DNA of 64,000 bases. It comes from CAVXJN01 sp963762165 (GTDB lineage Bacteria > Pseudomonadota > Gammaproteobacteria > JASBUN01). The notes below the pieces were generated by a model, which did no database searches, was not told the origin of the DNA, and saw nothing but the letters and a program-made list of their open reading frames with translations. A program made the position numbers and the translations under genes. The stretch spans positions 217,100-281,099 of the forward strand of contig CAVXJN010000004.1 of assembly GCA_963762165.1 (NCBI GenBank), given 5' to 3'. Below, in pieces: positions 58,399 through 64,000 of this stretch (its first letter is position 1; the number at the start of each line of letters is the position of its first letter).

Positions 58399-59073
58399 AT
58401 GACGCACGGCGAGCGAGGCAAGGCCATGGGCGCACGCAGCAAGGACGGCGACGATCCACGCGCTGGGTCTGATTCCGGTGGCGGTTTTACCCTGAGCCGG
58501 CGCGGCTTCATGAAATCCTGGGGCGTTGGCTTCATGACCTTCGCGGTGGCGCCGGGCGCGTTGCGGGCGGAAGCGGCGCCCGATGAAACCCGCCCGGCCA
58601 CCGAGGTCGCGCCCATCACCCTGCACGTCAACGGTCGCCCGTACCCGGTACTGGTGGAGCCGCGCTGGAGCCTGCTGTTCGTGCTGCGCGAGCGCCTGGG
58701 GCTGACCGGGGCCAAGATCGGCTGCCAGCGCGGCGAGTGCGGCTCCTGTACCGTGCTCATCGACGACATTCCGCGCTATGCCTGCCTGACCCTGGCGGTG
58801 GAGGCCGAAAGCCGGCACATCGAGACCGTGGAAGGGCTCATGGACGGCGAGCAACTCGGCGTGGTGCAGCAGAGCTTCGCCGAGGCCGATGGCCTGCAGT
58901 GCGGTTACTGCACCCCCGGCCAGATCATGGCCGCCGAGGGCCTGCTGCGCGCCAATCCGCATCCCTCCTTCGACGAGATCCGCATGGGGCTGAGTGGCAA
59001 CCTGTGCCGCTGCGGGGCATATGCGCACATCTTCAACGCGGTGGACGCCGCCGCCAAACAGCGCAAGGGCTGA
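58399..59073 (+). CDS. (2Fe-2S) subunit of a periplasmic aldehyde oxidase (PaoA/YagT-like)
   Basis: The 224-residue small subunit carries a Tat signal (LSRRGFMKSWGVGFMTFA). The plant-type ferredoxin domain has IGCQRGECGSC plus a later Cys (YACLTL). The helical [2Fe-2S] domain has QCGYCTPGQ and NLCRCGAY. The Tat signal sits on the iron-sulfur subunit and the other subunits lack one, as in E. coli PaoABC, so the complex would be exported folded. It starts an operon with the molybdopterin subunit (3 bases apart) and the FAD subunit. GGAG precedes ATG 58399. PaoABC oxidises aldehydes in the periplasm. Confidence 0.93.
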   Translation: MTHGERGKAMGARSKDGDDPRAGSDSGGGFTLSRRGFMKSWGVGFMTFAVAPGALRAEAAPDETRPATEVAPITLHVNGRPYPVLVEPRWSLLFVLRERLGLTGAKIGCQRGECGSCTVLIDDIPRYACLTLAVEAESRHIETVEGLMDGEQLGVVQQSFAEADGLQCGYCTPGQIMAAEGLLRANPHPSFDEIRMGLSGNLCRCGAYAHIFNAVDAAAKQRKG

Positions 59074-59076
59074 GCC

Positions 59077-61390
59077 ATGGCAGACGAGCAGGGCATCGAA
59101 GGCCAGTCGAGCTGGCCCCAGGCACCGGACGAAGGGGCTGAAGGCACACCCGAACCGTGGGGCGCGAACACCCGGGTGGTGGGCAAAGCCCGGCCCCGCG
59201 TCGATGCGTATGAGCGGGTCAGCGGCACGGCGGTGTATCCCTCCGACGTCGTGCTGCCGCGCATGGTCTACGGCGCCATCCTGGGCAGCCCGCACGCCAA
59301 CGCGCGGGTGAAGTCCATCGACACATCGAAAGCCGAGGCCATGCCCGGTGTGTATGCGGTCATCAGTCGCAACACGCCCGACGCCAATCCGGACTGGCCC
59401 TATGGCGGCGACTTCAAGGCAGCGCTGTTCCTGGATCACTGCCGTTTCGAGGGCGATGCCGTGGCCGCGGTGGCGGCCGACTCGCCCTACCGGGCCCACG
59501 ATGCCCTGCGCGCCATCGCGGTCGAGTACGAAGTCCTGCCGCACGTGTCCGACTTCGAGGCGGCGCTGGATACCAATGCGCCGCCGGTGCACGGGGGCGG
59601 CAACCGGGCCGGCACGTCGGACTATCGCCGCGGCGATATCGAGCAGGGCTTCGCCGCCGCCAATGTGGTGCTCGAGCACACCTACCGCACCGCCTGCGAG
59701 CTGCATACGCCCCTGGAGCCCCACGGCTGCGTGGCGAGCTGGGACGGCAACCGGCTCACCGTCTGGGAGTCCACCCAGGGCGTGTTCCGGGTGCAGTCGC
59801 AGGTGGCCGAGGTGCTGGGCCTGCCGCTGACCCAGGTGCGGGTCATCGGTCACTATCTGGGCGGCGCCTTCGGTTCCAAGCTGCGCACCGACAAGTACTC
59901 CATCGTCGCCGCGCTGCTGGCCAGGCGCCTCAACCGGCCGGTGAAGCTGTTCCTCAGCCGCGAGCAGACGCATGCTCAGCCAGGGTAACCGTCCGCCCAC
60001 GCGCATGACCGTGAAGGCCGGCGTCAAAAAGGACGGCACCCTGACCGCGATCGAGTTCCATGGACTCGGTTCCAGCGGTGCCTATGCCGCCGGCGGCACC
60101 TCGCTGCTGGACTGGCTGGCCAAGGACCTGTACCGCTGCGACAACGTCAGACACGGACCTCACCGACGTCTACATCAACGCCGGACCGGCGCGGCCGTTC
60201 CGCGCGCCGGGCTACGTACCCTGTTCCTGGGCCATGGAGCAGATGATGGACGCCCTGGCCGAGGCCATCGACATGGACCCGGTGGCCCTGCGCCTGCGCA
60301 ATATTCCCGACGGCACCCAGGCCGCGCGGCAACAAGCCCTACACCACCGATGGCCTGCGCCTGTGCATCGAGCAGGGCGCCCAGCGCCTTCGGCTGGCAA
60401 GCGGCGCGCGCCAAGGCCGGCGAACGCAGCCGGGATCACCTGCGCCGCGGCGTGGGCATGGCGGCGGCCAACTGGTACGTGGGCGACGGACGGCCCGCCG
60501 TCCACGGTGGTGGTGCGTCTGTTCGCCGACGGTACCGCCAACCTCAACATGGGCGCCTCGGACATCGGCACCGGCACCAAGACCGTCATGGCCATGGTGG
60601 TGGCCGAGGAGCTGGGGCTGGACCCGGACGCCATCCAGATCGAGCATGCCGACACCGCCACCACCCAGTTCGCCACGCCCTCGGGCGGCAGCAAGACGGT
60701 GCCCACCGAAGCCCCGGCGGTGCGCCGCGCCTGCCTGGCGGTCAAGGACCAGCTCATGGACATGGCCGCAACGCAGCTCGGCCGCCCGCGCGAGGAGATC
60801 GTCTTCGCCGGCGACCGGCTGCGCACGTCCGACGGGCTGGAGAGCGTCGCGGTGACCGACCTGCATCGGCTGAAGAACCAGCAGGTGGTGGTCGGCGTGG
60901 GCCAGCGCGAGCCCAATCCCCAGGACGTCAGCATCACGCCCTTCGCGGCGCAGTTCTGCGAGGTGGAGGTCAACACCCGCAGCGGCGAGGTGAAACTGCT
61001 GCGCATGCTCGGCACCAACGAGAGCGGTCGGGTGTCAACCGCCTGACCTGGGACGGACAGGTGGTGGGCGGCATCACCATGGGTGTCGGCTTCGCGCGCA
61101 CCGAGTTCCGGGTGCTGGACGAGGACACCGGCAAGCTGTGCAACAAGAACTGGCACGACTACAAGCTGCCCACCGCCCTGGACGTGCCGGCCGAGGTGGT
61201 GTCCGAGCCGGTGATGCTGGCCGACGAGCAGGCCAACATCGTCGGCGCCAAGGGCCTGGGCGAGCCGGTGACCATCCCCACCGGCGCGGCCATCGCCAAC
61301 GCGGTCTATCACGCTGTGGGCGTGCGCATGACCGCCACGCCCATCAACCCCATGACCCTGATCGAGCGCCTCGCCGGCAAGGAGGCCTGA
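59077..61390 (+). pseudogene. Molybdopterin subunit of the aldehyde oxidase (PaoC/YagR-like), frameshifted
   Basis: The large subunit is recognisable throughout: VVGKARPRVDAYERVSGTA, LEPHGCVASWD, IGHYLGGAFGSKL, INAGPARPFRAPGY, GGSKTVPTEAPAVR, and KGLGEPVTIPTGAAIANAV with the catalytic Glu. The frame changes near 59971, 60155, 60330, 60383, 60496 and 61032, mostly by single bases in GC-rich spots. Repaired, it would give about 770 residues of normal family length. The flanking parts are conserved, so consensus errors are likely; if the breaks are real, the enzyme is dead. Confidence 0.85.
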
Positions 61391-61393
61391 GCC

Positions 61394-62371
61394 ATGTTCC
61401 CGCCGTTCGATTATGTGCGCGCCAAGGATGTCCAGGATGCAGTGGAGCGCCTGGCGCGGGGCGACGCCAAGTGCACGCCGGCGGCACCGACCTGCTGGGC
61501 TGCCTGCACGATGGGGTGTTCGAGACGCAGACGGTGGTGAGCCTCACCGGCGTCGAGGGGCTCGGCGGCGTGCGCGAGCGCGACGATGGCGGCGTGACCA
61601 TCGGCGCCATGACCACCATCGCCCACCTGACCGAGAACCCGCTGATCCAGCAGCGCTACCCGGGCCTGGCCCAGGCCGCCGGCGAGGTGGCCAGTCCGCA
61701 GCTGCGCAACCAGGGCACCCTCGGTGGCAACCTGTGCCAGAAGCCGCGCTGCTGGTACTACCGCGGCGACTTCCATTGCCTGCGCAAGGGCGGCTACAAG
61801 TGCTTCGCGCTCACCGGCGAGAATCAGTTCCACTGCATCTTCGGCGGCGCCAACTGCTACATCGTGCATCCCTCCGATCCCGCGCCCGCGCTGGTGGCGC
61901 TGGACGCCGACCTCAAAGTCGTCGGACCCAAAGGCACGCGGCGTCTGGCGGTGGCTGACCTGCACATGCCGCCGGACAAGAACCCCACCCGCGAGACCAC
62001 GCTGGCGCCCGGCGAGGTGATCGTGGAGGTGCGCCTGCCGCCACCGCCGCAGGGGCTGTACAACAGTTACCGCAAGATCCGCACGCGCCGGGCCTGGGAT
62101 TTCGCCATCGCCGGCTGTGCCCTGGCCCTGCGGATGGATGGCGACACGGTGCGCGATTGCCCGCGTGGTGCTGTCCGGTGCGGCACCCATCCCGTGGCGT
62201 TCGCGCGAGACCGAGCATGCGCTGCGCGGCAAGCGCCTCGACGACGAAGTGATTCGCGCGGCCGCCGCCGCGGCGGTGGCCAACGCCCAGCCCATGAGCA
62301 AGAACGGCTACAAGGTGCCGTTGTTCCGGAACATGCTGGAGGAGGAGCTGGGGAAGGCGCGGTCGGCGTGA
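61394..62371 (+). pseudogene. FAD subunit of the aldehyde oxidase (PaoB/YagS-like), frameshifted
   Basis: The start MFPPFDYVRAKDVQDAVERL is typical of CoxM/XdhB-type FAD subunits. Frame breaks lie near 61470 (a missing G restores KVHAGGTDLLG) and near 62158. The FAD motif AGGTDLLG and TLGGNLCQ are present. A Cys-rich insert (KPRCWYYRG, FHCLRKGGYKC and later NCYIVHPSD) parallels the extra [4Fe-4S] site of PaoB/YagS, which supports a PaoABC-type complex. It follows the molybdopterin subunit by 3 bases. Confidence 0.85.
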
Positions 62372-62613
62372 ACCGTTATGTTCCGGCCGCCCCGGTAGTT
62401 GCGGCTTCAGCCGCGGTTTCGGCTCGGCAAATTTCCGAGTTTCTCGATCCGAAATGACGCCTCGAATCTTGTCCATCTGCCGTCGGTCGGGTTAGCGCAG
62501 CGTGAGCGGACAACGGTTTTGCATCCGGACAGCGCCCTGATGGCGAATCCGCCGCGCCGTCATCTCCCGTTTGCCAGTGCGATCGCTGCATATGGGGGAG
62601 GCCTCTGGATACC

Positions 62614-62647
62614 GTTATGCAGCGTTTGGCCGAAAAAGCTGCATAAC
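62614..62647. promoter_or_regulatory. Inverted-repeat operator O1
   Basis: GTTATGCAGC and GCTGCATAAC are perfect 10-bp inverted arms whose starts are 24 bases apart. A second pair with the same spacing lies 91 bases downstream. Confidence 0.6.
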
Positions 62648-62704
62648 TGCCTGGGATACGGGCTTTTGCAAGCTAAGGTTGCATAATGGGCGTTCTTGCA
62701 ACCG

Positions 62705-62738
62705 GTTATGCAACTTTAGTCGTTGAAAGTTGCATAAC
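62705..62738. promoter_or_regulatory. Inverted-repeat operator O2
   Basis: GTTATGCAAC and GTTGCATAAC are perfect 10-bp inverted arms, again 24 bases apart, ending 41 bases before the fic start. A single half-site (GTTGCATAA, 62678-62686) lies between O1 and O2. Confidence 0.65.
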
Positions 62739-62779
62739 GATCCGGACCCAATTACACTAAACCCTAACTTTAGGGCGGA

Positions 62780-63955
62780 ATGGGTGCCCGGATGGAGCGC
62801 ACCAGCGGCCAATACCTGTTGAACAATGTAGCGGGAGAAGCCTACCGAGCTTTCCTCCCGGCGCCGCTGCCGCCTGATCCCCCCGTCGACCTGGATGGCG
62901 AGCTGCTGCGTCTGCTCGAACAAGCCACGCGCGACCTCGGGCGTCTGGATGGCATCGCAGGTGTGCTGCCTGACACCCAACTGTTCCTCTATCAATACGT
63001 TCGCAAGGAAGCCGTGCTGTCTTCGCAGATCGAAGGCACCCAGTCTTCGTTCTCGGACCTGCTCCTGTATGAACTGGACGAGCTACCGGGCGTACCCCTC
63101 GACGACACCCGGGAAGTGTCAAGTTACGTGGCGGCCATGGAACACGGTTTGCAACGGATGCGCGAAGGGTTTCCGCTGTCATTGCGCCTGCTGCGGGAGA
63201 TTCATGGTGTGCTGCTTGCACAAGGGCGCAGCGCCGACAAGACGCCGGGCGAATTCCGCCGTAGCCAGGTATGGCTGGGCGGTAACCGGCCGGGAAATGC
63301 CGTGTTCGTGCCCCCGCCCCCCGATCGGTTGATGGAGTGCTTGGACTCGTTCGAGCGCTACCTGCACGACGAACGCTCGCCAACGCCCGTGCTGATCAAA
63401 GCAGCGCTGGCCCACGCACAATTCGAGACCATTCATCCGTGCCTGGACGGAAACGGCCGCCTGGGACGCTTATTGATCACGCTGATCCTGTGCGCCGAGG
63501 ATGTGCTGCGTGAGCCGCTGCTTTATCTGAGCCTGTATTTCAAGCTCAATCGCAGCGAGTACTACGACCGCCTCAATCGCGTACGCACCCACGGCGATTG
63601 GGAAGGCTGGCTGCGCTTCTTCCTGTGCGGTGTCGGCGACACCGCGCATGGGGCCGTGTCCACTGCACGTCGCTTACTCGAACTGTTCGAACGCGACCGC
63701 GAACGCATCGCCACGCTGGGCCGTATCGCCGGCTCCTGTGTGCGCCTGCACGACGTCCTCAAACAACGCCCGATCCTCAATATCGCCCAAGCCGTCGAGC
63801 GCACGGGCGTCAATCGCACCAGCATCGGTAACTGCATTGCTCAGCTGGAGGCGCTGGGGGTGCTGCGCGAGCTCACCGGCAACCGGCGTAACCGGCTATT
63901 CGTCTACGACCAGTATGTCGCGCTGCTGAGCGAAGGCACCGAACCCATTCGTTGA
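62780..63955 (+). CDS. Fic family protein with winged-helix C-terminus
   Basis: The 391-residue Fic protein most likely transfers AMP to a target protein. The catalytic motif HPCLDGNGRLGR begins at His219. An N-terminal inhibitory motif SSQIEG (S/TxxxEG, Glu85) marks class II autoinhibited Fic proteins. The N-terminal Fic_N domain starts near YRAFLPAPLPPDPP. The C-terminal 70 residues look like a winged helix (NIAQAVERTGVNRTSIGNCI), typical of the DNA-binding subgroup, so it may bind the upstream inverted repeats. ATG 62792 is an alternative start. No antitoxin-like partner gene is seen. Confidence 0.93.
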   Translation: MGARMERTSGQYLLNNVAGEAYRAFLPAPLPPDPPVDLDGELLRLLEQATRDLGRLDGIAGVLPDTQLFLYQYVRKEAVLSSQIEGTQSSFSDLLLYELDELPGVPLDDTREVSSYVAAMEHGLQRMREGFPLSLRLLREIHGVLLAQGRSADKTPGEFRRSQVWLGGNRPGNAVFVPPPPDRLMECLDSFERYLHDERSPTPVLIKAALAHAQFETIHPCLDGNGRLGRLLITLILCAEDVLREPLLYLSLYFKLNRSEYYDRLNRVRTHGDWEGWLRFFLCGVGDTAHGAVSTARRLLELFERDRERIATLGRIAGSCVRLHDVLKQRPILNIAQAVERTGVNRTSIGNCIAQLEALGVLRELTGNRRNRLFVYDQYVALLSEGTEPIR

Positions 63956-64000
63956 CGGGGCATGAGGCGAACCGGTTTCGCGGGGATGCAGGCCGGGTTG

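Larger units (their letters stand above)
62372..62779. other. Regulatory spacer before the fic gene
   Basis: No gene is seen in 62372-62600, apart from a partial REP-like copy near 62486. The right half carries five GTTGCATAAC-type half-sites, detailed in separate entries. Confidence 0.6.

Noticed and set aside
59972..61390. A single 472-codon frame as a separate protein
   Set aside because: Only its first and last parts match the molybdopterin subunit; the middle is out-of-frame sequence between indels.

Overview
The window is GC-rich, densely coded bacterial DNA. The gene set points to a gammaproteobacterium: AceK, an MltF-type lytic transglycosylase, a LemA/TPM operon, PEP-CTERM exported proteins, a giant type V autotransporter, and palindromic intergenic repeats with a GTCGG(G/A)TTA-type arm. 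A finer placement cannot be made by reading alone. No rRNA, tRNA or CRISPR array was seen.

Layout. 0-9.4 kb is housekeeping and envelope: MltF-like transglycosylase (open at the left edge), isocitrate dehydrogenase kinase/phosphatase (aceK), two small exported proteins, lemA with two TPM-domain genes, and pyruvate kinase. 9.4-25.4 kb holds redox and envelope functions: an IorAB-type molybdenum hydroxylase pair, a PEP-CTERM protein, a cation/Ca2+ exchanger, a Spy-like protein, a cytochrome b plus sulfite-oxidase-fold pair, PilZ, an M48 protease, an Mrr-type nuclease, a beta-propeller plus orphan DctP protein, an SO_0444-type metal permease, and a frameshifted receiver-adenylate cyclase. 25.7-37.3 kb is one giant autotransporter, about 3,890 codons, with RTX-like GGxGxD motifs, a 19-copy perfect 9-bp repeat and two frameshifts. 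37.6-40 kb carries a DUF4197 protein and small exported proteins.

The most unusual locus is the minus-strand operon at 50.2-40.1 kb. It encodes two very large paralogous proteins with the same N-terminal and central architecture, which includes a glycine-rich hydrophobic segment between long helices. They end in different enzymes: one in an alpha/beta-hydrolase, the other in a papain-like cysteine protease. A 100-residue protein lies between them. I do not recognise this architecture as a named system.

From 50.7 kb to the right edge come an MBL-fold hydrolase, two more PEP-CTERM genes (one behind a good sigma-54 promoter candidate), and many palindromic repeats. Next is a probable anaerobic or redox regulon: a Crp/Fnr regulator, a class II c-type cytochrome, an MBL-fold protein with an altered metal motif, and a PaoABC-like periplasmic aldehyde oxidase. 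Identical ATGAT-N4-ATCAT palindromes lie in both divergent intergenic regions of this cluster. The window ends with a Fic protein behind two identically spaced inverted-repeat operators.

Caution on sequence quality. Single-base frame breaks cluster at 44.9-46.8 kb and 59.97-62.16 kb, with a few more at 24.49, 25.86 and 27.05 kb. Because the interrupted proteins stay open and conserved on both sides, consensus indels are at least as likely as real decay.
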